Shown: piece by piece, positions 53,956 to 63,143 of the stretch
Position numbering within the stretch: the stretch's first letter is position 1
Layout of the letters: every line of letters starts with the position of its first letter
NCBI RefSeq assembly: GCF_004526345.1
Contig: NZ_CP038213.1
Location: 1,054,001 to 1,118,000, forward strand
DNA length: 64,000 bases
Source: Ornithinimicrobium flavum
GTDB taxonomy: Bacteria > Actinomycetota > Actinomycetes > Actinomycetales > Dermatophilaceae
Reading direction: 5' to 3'
Notes under the pieces: model-generated
What the model was told of the DNA's origin: nothing
The model's database searches: none
What the model saw: only the letters and a program-made list of their open reading frames with translations
Translations under genes and position numbers: made by a program

Positions 53956-53970
53956 CCTAACTGTGTTAGG
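53956..53970. promoter_or_regulatory. candidate TetR operator overlapping the start codon
   Basis: CCTAACTGTGTTAGG, a perfect dyad (CCTAAC/GTTAGG, 3-nt centre). It covers the GTG start (53963-53965) of the tetR gene. A second GTTAGGC follows at 53984-53990. The -35 TGGACA (53927-53932) and -10 CATACT (53950-53955) lie 17 bp apart just upstream, so the site overlaps the expected +1. Confidence 0.65.
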
Positions 53971-54595
53971 CGAGCCGAACAGCGTTAGGCAGGCGGAGCG
54001 TCGCGCGGAGACCCGGCGGGAGATCCTCGACGCCGCGTGGGACATCGCGCGCGAGAAGGGGCTCGCGGCGATCACGCTACGGGACGTGGCGGCGCGGGTG
54101 GGCATGCGGGCGCCGTCGCTCTACACGCATGTCGATTCCAAGCACGCGATCTACGACGCGATGTTCGGGCAGGCGTGGGCGGAGTGCCTCCGGGTCTGCG
54201 AGGCCGCTCTCGTAAGGGCTCCGGGCGACGTCCGCGGCGACCTGCGCCTCGGCGCCCGCACCTTCTTCGACTTCGCGGTCGCCGACCTGCCGCGCCACCA
54301 GCTGATGAACCTGCGCACCATCCCGGGCTTCGAGCCCACCCCGGAGGCCTACGCCCCGGCGGTGGCGGTCATGGACCTGACGCGTGACCTCTTCGCCCGC
54401 CACGGCGTCACCGCGCCGGAGGACCTGGACCTGTATGTGGCGGTGGTGGGCGGACTGGTGGACAGCCAGCACGCCAACGACCCCGGGGGCACGCGCTGGG
54501 GGCGCCTGCTGGAGCGGGCCGTGGACATGTTCCTCGACAACCTCGACCTGCGCGGGACGGCCGCGGCAGGCACCTCCCGGAAGGACACGTCATGA
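53963..54595 (+). CDS. TetR-family transcriptional regulator
   Basis: A 210-residue TetR protein. The HTH is AERRAETRREILDAAWDIAR and ITLRDVAARVGMRAPSLYTHV; the rest is a TetR_C domain. It overlaps the next gene by four bases (ATGA). The GTG start lies inside a palindromic site, so the gene is likely leaderless and self-repressed. The ligand is unknown. Confidence 0.88.
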   Translation: MLGEPNSVRQAERRAETRREILDAAWDIAREKGLAAITLRDVAARVGMRAPSLYTHVDSKHAIYDAMFGQAWAECLRVCEAALVRAPGDVRGDLRLGARTFFDFAVADLPRHQLMNLRTIPGFEPTPEAYAPAVAVMDLTRDLFARHGVTAPEDLDLYVAVVGGLVDSQHANDPGGTRWGRLLERAVDMFLDNLDLRGTAAAGTSRKDTS

Positions 54596-55359
54596 GCGCA
54601 CCACCCACCACCCGGCCCACCGGCAAGGCGAGCGCGCGGCGCCCGGCCGTCGACCGGCATACCGCCGAGCGCCTCGCGAGCACGGAGTATGCCCGCGTGG
54701 CCGACCTCCTGGGCCGACTCACCCACGAGCAGTGGGCGGCGCCCACGGACTGCCCGGGCTGGGACGTGCGGGCGATGGCCGGGCACGTGCTCGGCATGAT
54801 GCAGATGGTGGCCAGCAAGCGGGAGCTGGTGCGCCAGCAGCTCACCTCCACCCGGCACGCCAAGCGCGACAAGGGGCTGATGATCGACGCCCTCACCGCC
54901 CTGCAGGTGCGGCAGAACGCCGACCTCACCACCGACGAGCTCGTCGCCGAGATCCGCCGCCTGACGCCTCGCGCCGTCACGGGCCGCATCCGGCTCCCCG
55001 AGCTGCTGCGCCGGCAGACCATGAACGACGAGGAGGACGGGTGGTGGACCTTCGCCTACCTCATGGACGTCATCCTCACCCGTGACCCGTTCATGCACCG
55101 CGTCGACATCTCGCGGGCCGCCGGCGAGCCGCTGGAGCTGACCGCCGAGCACGACGGCGTCCTGGTCGACGACGTCGCGCGGGAGTGGGCCGGCCGGCAC
55201 GGCGCTCCCTTCGTGCTCGAGCTGACCGGCCCCGCCGGCGGGCGGTGGCAGGAGGGCGAGGGCGGCGAGGAGCTCAGCCTGGACGCCGTCGAGTTCTGCC
55301 GCGTCCTCAGCGGGCGGGCGCCAGGGGAGGGGCTGCTCGCCACCCGCGTGCCGTTCTGA
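54592..55359 (+). CDS. maleylpyruvate isomerase-like, DinB-fold protein
   Basis: A 255-residue protein of the TIGR03083/mycothiol maleylpyruvate isomerase N-terminal family. The metal-binding pattern is LTHEQWAAPTDCPGWDVRAMAGHVLGMMQM (residues about 43-72, His at the end of the helix) with FMHRVDISRAAG later. Family members use mycothiol, bacillithiol or glutathione in isomerase, transferase or dechlorinase reactions; this one is unassigned. It is translationally coupled to the TetR gene, which probably controls it. Confidence 0.82.
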   Translation: MSAPPTTRPTGKASARRPAVDRHTAERLASTEYARVADLLGRLTHEQWAAPTDCPGWDVRAMAGHVLGMMQMVASKRELVRQQLTSTRHAKRDKGLMIDALTALQVRQNADLTTDELVAEIRRLTPRAVTGRIRLPELLRRQTMNDEEDGWWTFAYLMDVILTRDPFMHRVDISRAAGEPLELTAEHDGVLVDDVAREWAGRHGAPFVLELTGPAGGRWQEGEGGEELSLDAVEFCRVLSGRAPGEGLLATRVPF

Positions 55360-55519
55360 CCGACGCGCGCGGGGCCGGTGAATGGGGATCGACACGCCCG
55401 CCACGCCGACACGCCGAGGACTTTTCCGGGCTGATCCGCGCCGTTGCGCGGATCTGGGGACAGGCCTGCCACGACATGCCGCCAAGCCCTTGCATCTGGT
55501 GGGGCACGGGCATAACATC

Positions 55520-55567
55520 CCAACATCTAGTAGTTACACAGATGTGGTTACTCCACATCTTGTGCAC
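55520..55567 (+). promoter_or_regulatory. paired NrdR boxes
   Basis: Two sites, CCAACATCTAGTAGTT (55520-55535) and TCCACATCTTGTGCAC (55553-55568 region), align on the core ACATCT exactly 32 bp apart. Paired 16-bp NrdR boxes about three turns apart are the standard operator of ribonucleotide reductase genes. The 324-bp gap before nrdR holds little else. Confidence 0.75.
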
Positions 55568-55683
55568 AGCCGGAGCTCGTGGACCCACACGTTCTCCACA
55601 GACCGTCCCCAGATCCACCCACAGGGCGTCCCGCCAGGGCACCCTCGCGCCGCGCTGCGCCGACGACCGCCGAAGGAGCCGAG

Positions 55684-56166
55684 ATGCACTGCCCGTTCTG
55701 TCGTCATACGGACTCCAGGGTCGTCGACAGCCGCGTCCAGGAGGAGGGCACCGTCATCCGGCGGCGCCGCCAGTGCCCGGAGTGCGGGCGCCGGTTCGGC
55801 ACCGTCGAGACGGCCACCCTCTCGGTCATCAAGCGCTCCGGGGCCACGGAGCCGTTCAGCCGGGACAAGGTGATCTCGGGGGCCCGCAAGGCGTGCCAGG
55901 GGCGGCCGGTCACCGACGACCAGCTGCAGCTGCTCGCCCAGCAGGTCGAGGAGTCGATCCGCTCGCTCGGGCAGGCCGAGGTGGACGCGCACGAGGTGGG
56001 CCTGGCGATCCTGGAGCCGCTGCGCTGCCTCGACGAGGTCGCCTACCTGCGGTTCGCCTCCGTCTACCAGGCCTTCGACTCCCTCGACGACTTCGAGGCG
56101 GCCATCACGCTGCTGCGCACCGAGCGTGACGCTGCGGCCGCCGCCCCACCAGGGGGTATGGCGTAG
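55684..56166 (+). CDS. nrdR: NrdR, ribonucleotide reductase repressor
   Basis: NrdR represses ribonucleotide reductase genes in response to dATP/ATP. The 160-residue protein has the zinc ribbon ([24 protein letters not shown]) and the ATP-cone ([20 protein letters not shown]). The ATG at 55684 follows GAAGGAG. It lies directly before nrdJ, and two NrdR boxes lie upstream, so it very probably regulates itself and nrdJ. Confidence 0.97.
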   Translation: MHCPFCRHTDSRVVDSRVQEEGTVIRRRRQCPECGRRFGTVETATLSVIKRSGATEPFSRDKVISGARKACQGRPVTDDQLQLLAQQVEESIRSLGQAEVDAHEVGLAILEPLRCLDEVAYLRFASVYQAFDSLDDFEAAITLLRTERDAAAAAPPGGMA

Positions 56167-56181
56167 CCACGCCCCCGCACG

Positions 56182-56202
56182 CCGGGGTCTGTCAGACCCC
56201 GG
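56182..56202 (+). terminator. hairpin between nrdR and nrdJ
   Basis: CCGGGGTCT (56182-56190) and AGACCCCGG (56194-56202), 9 bp with a 3-nt loop. It has no T tract, so it may be a processing or partial-termination element that separates nrdR from nrdJ levels. Confidence 0.5.
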
Positions 56203-56277
56203 TGCTGCACTTGAGACAAGCCCACGCACGACCAGCACGACCACGACCGACAGCAACCACGACCAAGGAGATCAGTC

Positions 56278-59186
56278 ATGACGGAGACGACCGGGGCGAA
56301 GGCTCGCACCCGCCGGGGCGGCAAGGGCCTGAAGATCGAGCGCATCTTCACCACACCTGGCGTCCACCCCTACGACCAGGTCACGTGGGACAAGCGCGAC
56401 ATCGTCCAGACCAACTGGAAGAGCGGGGAGACGATCTTCGAGCAGCGGGGCGTGGAGTTCCCCGACTTCTGGTCGGCGAACGCCTCGACGATCGTCACGA
56501 CGAAGTACTTCCGCGGGGCGGTCGGCACCCCGGAGCGCGAGAGCGGCCTCAAGCAGCTGGTGGACCGGGTCGTGCTGACCTACACCCGTGCGGGCAAGGA
56601 GCACGGCTACTTCGCGACCGACGAGGACGCCGAGATCTTCGAGCACGAGCTGACCTACCTGCTCGTGCACCAGATCTTCTCGTTCAACTCCCCGGTCTGG
56701 TTCAACGTGGGGACCAAGAGCCCGCAGCAGGTCAGCGCCTGCTTCATCCTCGCGGTGGACGACTCGATGGACTCCATCCTCAACTGGTACAAGGAGGAGG
56801 GGAAGATCTTCCAGGGCGGCTCCGGCGCCGGTCTCAACCTCTCCCGCATCCGCTCCTCCAAGGAGCTCCTCTCCTCCGGCGGCACCGCGTCCGGCCCGGT
56901 CTCCTTCATGCGGGGCGCCGACGCCTCCGCCGGCACCATCAAGTCCGGGGGCGCGACCCGCCGCGCGGCGAAGATGGTCGTGCTCGACGTCGACCACCCC
57001 GACATCGAGGAGTTCATCGAGACCAAGGCGCGCGAGGAGGACAAGATCCGTGCGCTGCGCGACGCCGGCTTCGACATGGACCTGGGTGGCCGCGACATCG
57101 TGTCGGTGCAGTACCAGAACGCCAACAACTCGGTGCGCGTCTCCGACGAGTTCATGCGCGCCGTGGAGGAGGGCAAGGAGTTCGGCCTGACCTCCCGTCA
57201 GGACGGCTCGGTCATCGACACGGTCGACGCCAAGACCCTCTTCGAGAAGATGGCCAAGGCCGCCTGGGAGTGCGCCGACCCGGGGATCCAGTACGACGGC
57301 ACGATCAACGACTGGCACACCAACCCCGAGACGGGCCGCATCACCGCGTCCAACCCGTGCTCGGAGTACATGTCGCTGGACAACAGCTCGTGCAACCTCG
57401 CCTCGATCAACCTGCTCAAGTTCCTGCGCGCGGACGACACCTTCGACGTGGAGACCTTCGAGAAGGTCACCGAGCTGATCTTCACCGCGATGGACATCTC
57501 GATCTGCTTCGCCGACTTCCCGACCGAGGCGATCGGCCAGACCACCCGTGACTACCGCCAGCTGGGCATCGGCTACGCCAACCTCGGCGCCCTGCTCATG
57601 GCCACCGGCCACGGCTACGACTCCGAGGGCGGGCGCGCCGTTGCCGCCTCGATCACCTCCCTGATGACCGGCGCCGCCTACAAGCGCTCCGCAGAGCTCG
57701 CCGAGGTCGTCGGCCCCTACGCCGGCTACGCCCGCAACGCCGACGCCCACAAGCGCGTCATGCGCAAGCACCAGGCCGCCAACGACGAGCTCCGCACGCT
57801 GGGCGCGACCGATGGGACTCCGGGATCCACAAGGCCGCCACCAAGGCCTGGGACGACGTCGTCAAGCTGGGGGAGAAGCACGGCTTCCGCAACGCGCAGG
57901 CCTCGCTGCTGGCCCCGACCGGGACCATCGGCTTCATGATGGACTGCGACACCACCGGCATCGAGCCCGACTTCTCGCTGGTGAAGTTCAAGAAGCTCGT
58001 CGGCGGCGGCTCGATGCAGATCGTCAACCAGACGATCCCGCGGGCGCTGAAGCGGATGGGCTACACCGAGGAGACCATCGAGGCGATCGTCGAGTACATC
58101 GCCGAGCACGGTCACGTCATCGACGCTCCCGGTCTGCGCACCGAGCACTACGAGGTCTTCGACTGCGCGATGGGCGTCCGGGCGATCAGCCCGATGGGCC
58201 ACGTGCGGATGATGGCCGCGACCCAGCCGTTCCTGTCCGGCGCGATCTCCAAGACGGTCAACCTGCCCGAGTCGGCCACGGTCGAGGAGATCGAGGAGGT
58301 CTACCTCCAGGGCTGGAAGCTGGGGCTGAAGGCGCTGGCGGTCTACCGCGACAACTGCAAGGTCGGGCAGCCGCTGTCCGACGGCAAGGCCGCGAAGAAC
58401 GACAAGAAGGCCGAGAACGAGGCCGAGCCCAAGGTCGAGAAGGTCATCGAGTACCGCCCCGTCCGCAAGCGCCTCCCCAAGCGCCGCACCAGCCAGACCA
58501 CGAGCTTCGCGGTCGGCGGCGCGGAGGGCTACCTCACGGCCGGCACCTACGACTCCGGCGACCTGGGGGAGATCTTCCTCAAGTTCGGCAAGCAGGGCTC
58601 GACCCTGGCCGGTGTCATGGACGCCTTCTCGATCGCCGTCTCGATCGGGCTGCAGTATGGCGTGCCGCTGGAGACCTTCGTCGAGAAGTTCACCAACCTG
58701 CGCTTCGAGCCGGCCGGCCTGACCGACGACCCGGACGTGCGCATGGCGCAGTCGATCATGGACTACGTCTTCCGCCGTCTGGCGCTGGACTATCTGGACT
58801 TCGAGTCCCGGTCCTTCATGGGCATCCACTCCGCCGAGGAACGCGCCCGTCAGCTCGAGACCGGCTCCTACGCCCCCGTCACGCCGTCCAACGGCTCCGA
58901 CGAGGACTACGAGGACCAGCTCGAGAACCTCAGCCAGAGCGCGGCCGTCAAGGCCGAGCCGAAGGCGAAGAGCGCGGAGAAGGAGGAGATCGCCGACCAG
59001 TCCGGCGCCGGTGCTGCCGACGCCCGCCCGGTCGACGCCGAGATCCACTCCTCGGCCGAGCTCATGGAGCAGTTCGCCGGCAAGGTCAACGACGCCCCGA
59101 TCTGCCTGACCTGCGGGACGAAGATGCGCCCGGCCGGCTCGTGCTACGTGTGCGAGGGCTGCGGCAGCACCAGCGGCTGCAGCTGA
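56278..59186 (+). CDS. nrdJ: class II (adenosylcobalamin) ribonucleotide reductase NrdJ, one frameshift
   Basis: B12-dependent reductase that makes deoxyribonucleotides with or without oxygen. The N-terminal part (WKSGETIFEQRGVEFPDFW, SFNSPVWFNVGT, GGSGAGLNLSRIRSS, NPCSEYMSLDNSSCN) reads from the ATG at 56278 (AAGGAG 7 nt upstream) to about GATD. From WDSGIHKAATKAWDD on it reads in another frame (SLLAPTGTIGFMMDCDTTG, then the C-terminal Cys-rich CLTCGTKMRPAGSC). One base is missing near 57811-57813. The gene should be essential unless another reductase exists, so an error in the assembly is the likely cause. Confidence 0.9.
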
Positions 59187-59198
59187 TAGCAGAAGGTG

Positions 59199-59228
59199 GA
59201 GGGCCTGGCGCACCTGCGCCAGGCCCTC
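59199..59228 (+). terminator. terminator after nrdJ
   Basis: A perfect 14-bp inverted repeat, GAGGGCCTGGCGCA (59199-59212) and its complement at 59215-59228, with a 2-nt centre, 12 bp after the nrdJ stop. The following 246 bp contain no feature I can support. Confidence 0.7.
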
Positions 59229-59474
59229 TGCCAGGTTTGCGGCGCCCTCCGGCGGCGCGGAGGGGACGGCAGTGTCGGTAGAACTCTGACCGGGGTGCGT
59301 GACATCGCGACTCCTCCCCAGACCGGTCGTCCGCCAGGGCATCAGGGCGACCCATTTCGCCCAGAAGGGCGCGTCTCTAGTCGCCAACACGTGTTCTCCT
59401 TCGCTGCCTGCGTCCTCATGGAGCCCAACCGCGAGACTGCCGCAGTATCAGCGCCATGCTGAGAAGATCAGAGC

Positions 59475-59939
59475 ATGAGCAGCCTCGACCCCGAAGACAT
59501 CTTTGCGGCAGTGCGCGCCATCCCGGCCGGCACGGTGATCACGTACGGCGACCTTGCCCAGCGTGTGGGCCTCACTCCTAATCACGCCCGCGCGGTCGGC
59601 AACGTGCTCGGGAACCGGCCCGACAAGAACGCCTGGATGACCACCCCTGCCGAGGACCATGACATTCCTTGGTGGCGAGTCGTGAAGGCTGACGGCACGA
59701 TGCTGGCCGATCAGGACGACAACAGCCGCCGGTGGGTTGAGTGGGCCAGGGCCGTGCTGGTCAGCGAGGGCGTGGCCTTCACCCACGATGGGCGGGTGGC
59801 CAGCCTCGCCACGACTCGCCGCCACCCGGGGGGCAGTGGTACGCGCAGGTCACAGTCGAAGCCGTACCGCGAGCCAGCGCCGTGCTGGAGGCACGAGACC
59901 ATTCAGCACTCCTGCCGAGATTGCGCGGCGAGCCGCTAG
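59475..59939 (+). CDS. alkyltransferase-like (ATL) protein of the MGMT family
   Basis: A protein of up to 154 residues with the DNA-binding domain of O6-alkylguanine-DNA alkyltransferase: PAGTVITYGDLAQRVGLTP and AVGNVLGNRP. The active-site PCHRV is replaced by IPWWRVVKADG, in which Trp stands for the acceptor Cys, so it is an ATL protein: it binds alkylated bases and hands them to nucleotide excision repair, without transferring the alkyl group. The last 45 residues (SGTRRSQSKPYREPAPCWRH) are not ATL-like, so the natural end may be earlier. Confidence 0.85.
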   Translation: MSSLDPEDIFAAVRAIPAGTVITYGDLAQRVGLTPNHARAVGNVLGNRPDKNAWMTTPAEDHDIPWWRVVKADGTMLADQDDNSRRWVEWARAVLVSEGVAFTHDGRVASLATTRRHPGGSGTRRSQSKPYREPAPCWRHETIQHSCRDCAASR

Positions 59940-60032
59940 CCCAGATCGGGTAGGACCCTCGGCCATACGCTCGGGCTCATGCTGGAACCAGGGCTGATCT
60001 CGGTCGACTGGCCTCTGGAGAACCAGTAAACC

Positions 60033-60190
60033 GCCATCACCAACGCCCTGGACGCCGGCGTGCCACTGCGCGACGCTCATATCCTGCCCGGCACGCTGAC
60101 CCCAGAACGACCGAGCCCTACGACAGGGCCCGCAGCACCCTCGACCGCCACGGCGTCCACTGCCTCATTGCCTACGTCACCGGCGTCTGA
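60033..60190 (+). pseudogene. tyrosine recombinase (integrase) C-terminal remnant
   Basis: A fragment of about 50 codons. One frame gives ITNALDAGVPLRDAHIL and, after a shift, another gives YDRARSTLDRHGVHCLIAYVTGV before TGA at 60188. Intact relatives read RDAQILARHADPRTT-EHYDRAR across this place, with the catalytic Tyr in the last group. The rest of the gene is absent, so an element once sat here. Confidence 0.75.
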
Positions 60191-60658
60191 ACCTGTCCAT
60201 GGTCCACGGCTGGCGTCAGTTCCGCCTAGCCGACTCCCGCCGCATGGGCAACTTCGCGCTGAGTGCGTCGGGGTGAGCCACCGCCAGGACGTAGTGGCCG
60301 AGGCGGACGAGGTCCGCGGCAAGCGGAGCGAACGCGTGGTCCCACCGCCGACCACGACGGTGGAGAACGACGATAGGTCGTCGGGAGAGCAGGCCTCGAG
60401 CAGGCCATCTCGCCACCATCTGGACCGTCTGAAAGGATTCAGGTGCAGGCGTAGCGCTCACGCCAGACCCGTGTCCCTCTTGGCAGAGCGACGGCAGGAT
60501 CCAACCGTCATCAGGTCCCCCACAGCCCACCCGGAGGCGCGGCGGTAGTCCTCGACCAGCCAGGCGACGTCCGCGCCGGTGGGGACTCCCGCCGACCAGA
60601 GGTTCTCCAGGTCAACGAGGTGCAAGACGCGAGCAGAGTCTTGGGCGAGCGCATGTGG
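60191..60658. other. degenerate region, possible hydrolase fragment
   Basis: No intact gene is visible. On the minus strand at about 60226-60400 a frame reads VVLHRRGRRWDHAFAPLAAD and LVRLGHYVLAVAHPDAL, which recalls the N-terminus of an alpha/beta hydrolase but lacks the HG oxyanion context and later parts. I treat this as decayed sequence left by the same rearrangement as the integrase remnant. Confidence 0.4.
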
Positions 60659-60997
60659 TCAGCCGCGGTACTTGCCGGAGTGGTGCTCGTTCTCCCAACT
60701 GCGGAAGTTGGCGATTTCCATGCCCAAGATACCGATCGTGGCGGTCACAACGGCCGCGTCGTCTGTGAAGCCGACTCCCACCAGAATGTCTGGGATGGCG
60801 TCGACGGGCGACACCACGTACCCAAGCGCACCGAGGAGAGCGGCGAGCTGGGGCGTGGCGAGACCGTAGTGCCCGTTCTTGACGGCCTTCGCCAAGCGCA
60901 GGAGCACCAGGAACTCGTGGCCCATCCGGCCGAGGAGTCCCTTCACCCTCCCGAAGTCGCCCTCGTCGCCCCCGAATGGCATGCCGGCAGTGGTCAT
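60659..60997 (-). CDS. DUF1232 (YkvA-like) membrane protein
   Basis: A 112-residue protein with the DUF1232 motif LGALGYVVSPVDAIPDILVGVGFTDDAAVV (central segment SPVDAIPD), preceded by a helical N-terminus and followed by a short tail. Function is unknown; YkvA proteins are membrane-associated. The ATG at 60997 has GAAGGGA upstream. Confidence 0.85.
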   Translation of the reverse strand: MTTAGMPFGGDEGDFGRVKGLLGRMGHEFLVLLRLAKAVKNGHYGLATPQLAALLGALGYVVSPVDAIPDILVGVGFTDDAAVVTATIGILGMEIANFRSWENEHHSGKYRG

Positions 60998-61109
60998 GAC
61001 TGGTTCCCTTCGATGGTGGGTGAAGGAGTGTGTCCTCCATTCTGGGATCCAGCATTGCTGACCGGATCCTGCGTGAGCCGCCGTGATTACGCGAGGTTCA
61101 GCAGGGTAA

Positions 61110-62141
61110 TCACGCGGGGCTGTGAAGTAGGGTGACGAGTTCTGAGCTGAGCGTTGCCCCCTCGCCGGTCAGCGCCCAGATACTTGGAGGCGACGAGTTG
61201 TCGTCGGCCGGCAACGTGCTTGCGACGCTGCCGTAGCCGAGGCGAGGTGGCGCCCCGGGGACCCTGAGTACCCACCAGTCGTAGGCGCTGTCGGGGCTTG
61301 GTTCAATCCGTCGCGGTAGGCGGGGCTGGTGGTGGCAGGCCCTCTTTAACTCGTCGAGCGTCCCTTCGGTCCACGTCCACGCCGTCGGTTCCACGGCGAG
61401 CAACTCGGGCAAGCGTCTTGCCTCGGCCGATGACTCGCAGAGCACCAGTCCGGCGAGGCTCGAGATGACAGGTCGCACGCGTACTAAGACGCCGACGCCG
61501 GGGTGCCCCGACTCGGACTTCGGTGGCCATGGTCGCCATTCGGAGCGGCCAGGAACGACGCGACGGCAGAGTGTCTGGAGCCTTCCTCCGTCGAACCATC
61601 CAGGCTGCGGTCGAACACCCTCCGGTATGGCGGATGACTTGACCTCCGTGAACCCGCAGTCGGTGAGGATGTCCAGGACGGTGTCCGTGACCCTCGCGAC
61701 CCCCCGGCCGTCGCACACCGGACAGATAGGGACGAAGAATCCGGCCAGGCCGACCCAGCGCGCTGAGGGTTCCTGCGCGATGAGTCCCACGTACAGTCCG
61801 TCTACCTCCTCCCCCGCCTTCTGAACCGTGGAGACCAGAACGTGCGACAGGTCGGCGTCGACCAGACCCGTCTCGATGGGTTCCCGGCCGGGCTCGGGAT
61901 GGGTGAGCTCAAGGTTGCGCAGTCCCGGACTTGGTTCGAGAACGTCCGCCAGAGCGGAGAGCCACACATCGAGAGCAGCCCACGCCGCCGCAACCTCGCG
62001 ATCCACCTCAGCGTGGCTCTCCGGCCGCCCGAGGTCGACATGGGGAACATATGCCCAGGAATTGCAGTCCCTGCTCGCAGGACACTGTCGCGGGCGCAAC
62101 GTCGCCTCAGCGGGTCCACACATGGAGGAAGATTGCCACAT
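61110..62141 (-). CDS. hypothetical protein of the accessory tail
   Basis: A 343-residue soluble protein, unrecognised. It contains a CxxC (PICPVCDGRGVARVTDTVLD), resembling a DnaJ-type zinc knuckle half (CPVCDGRG), and many Trp residues (WTWTEGTLDELKRA, YDWWVLRVPGAPP). The start is uncertain: the ATG at 62141 overlaps the start of the divergent gene, and an ATG at 62123 is another choice. Codon use is more mixed than in the core genes. Confidence 0.6.
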   Translation of the reverse strand: MWQSSSMCGPAEATLRPRQCPASRDCNSWAYVPHVDLGRPESHAEVDREVAAAWAALDVWLSALADVLEPSPGLRNLELTHPEPGREPIETGLVDADLSHVLVSTVQKAGEEVDGLYVGLIAQEPSARWVGLAGFFVPICPVCDGRGVARVTDTVLDILTDCGFTEVKSSAIPEGVRPQPGWFDGGRLQTLCRRVVPGRSEWRPWPPKSESGHPGVGVLVRVRPVISSLAGLVLCESSAEARRLPELLAVEPTAWTWTEGTLDELKRACHHQPRLPRRIEPSPDSAYDWWVLRVPGAPPRLGYGSVASTLPADDNSSPPSIWALTGEGATLSSELVTLLHSPA

Positions 62142-63053
62142 GAGGTCTCAACCGTCCGGAGCCGATCTTGAGTTGATCTCCTTGGTCATGGACGAGACAG
62201 GGGCCCACGTGACCCCGACCCAACTCGAACGCTGGCGGATGCGAGGACTCCTTCCTCGAGCCCACGTGGTCCGGGAGGGTTTTGGCGGGTCCCGGGTGCC
62301 AACCCACGCCGACGACGTCGCTGGGGCGGTTGCCCTGCTTGCGCAGATTTCACGCCGCAGCCGCCCATGGCAGTACTCCGCCATCGAGCTCTTCGACGCC
62401 GGGTTCAGCCTCTCGACCGAAGCGGTCCGGGAAACAGCGACGTTCGCCGTCAATCGCTCCGTGAGACCCATGACAAAGGCTTGGGCACGGGCAGAGCTCG
62501 AGGCTGTCCCTGCGGAGGATCCTGACGAGGAGCTTGGGGAGATCGGCGAACGAGCTGCCGCCCTCCTCCCCCGAGCGGTTTGGAAGAGCGTGCAGCTCGA
62601 AACCCAGCTCGCACATCCACACGCGACCGCCGGCCAACTGCGAGAGTACGTTGACCGCGCGATGACGTGGAGGCTCGTCGATCTAAACGTGCCTGGGAGG
62701 ATGACCGACAAACAACGCAACCTGGCCCGGCACGGCTCCGTGGACCCCATGCCGGTACTTGGCGCCACGGGGGTGCTCCCCCTGCCTAGTGAACGCCTTC
62801 AAGTCGCAAGGACGCTCAGCTGGGCCGAGGCAGAGACCTACCGCGAGACGGCTCGCTTAAGTCTGGAGGACAACCCCCATGCGGATCTGAGCACCTTCGT
62901 GGTAATGACGTGGATCGTCACCGCGGCGAGACGCAACGAACGCCCGGACGCCCTTGACACCCCTTGCCGCAGGAGCACTTGGTTCAGGAGCTCAACGCGA
63001 TCTGGGAGGCGCAGCAGGGTGCGGATACCGGAGCCGACACCCACTCCGCGTAG
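62140..63053 (+). CDS. hypothetical protein with N-terminal HTH-like region, one frameshift
   Basis: A protein of about 303 residues. The start MRSQPSGADLELISLVMDETGAHVTPTQLERWRMRGLLPRAHVV looks like a MerR- or HTH-type DNA-binding module (TQLERWRMRGLLP), followed by a helical region. The ATG at 62140 follows GGAGGAAG by 8 nt. Near 62961 (CCCC run) the frame must shift by one base to give the natural-looking end LPQEHLVQELNAIWEAQQG, stopping at TAG 63051-63053. Without the shift the frame runs on to 63204 in low-complexity sequence. Confidence 0.6.
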
Positions 63054-63143
63054 CGACTGCTTGACGACCGCGCGGCGGGCGTCCCCCTTCGCAGCGGGGG
63101 TCCATGCGACCAGGCCAGTGTGTCTGGCAATTCCCTCACTCCG

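Noticed and set aside
56167..56277. Cobalamin riboswitch before nrdJ
   Set aside because: The gap is too short and holds only a simple hairpin; no B12-box was seen.
59940..60658. tRNA attachment site for the integrase remnant
   Set aside because: I found no tRNA-like fold or direct repeat near the remnant.
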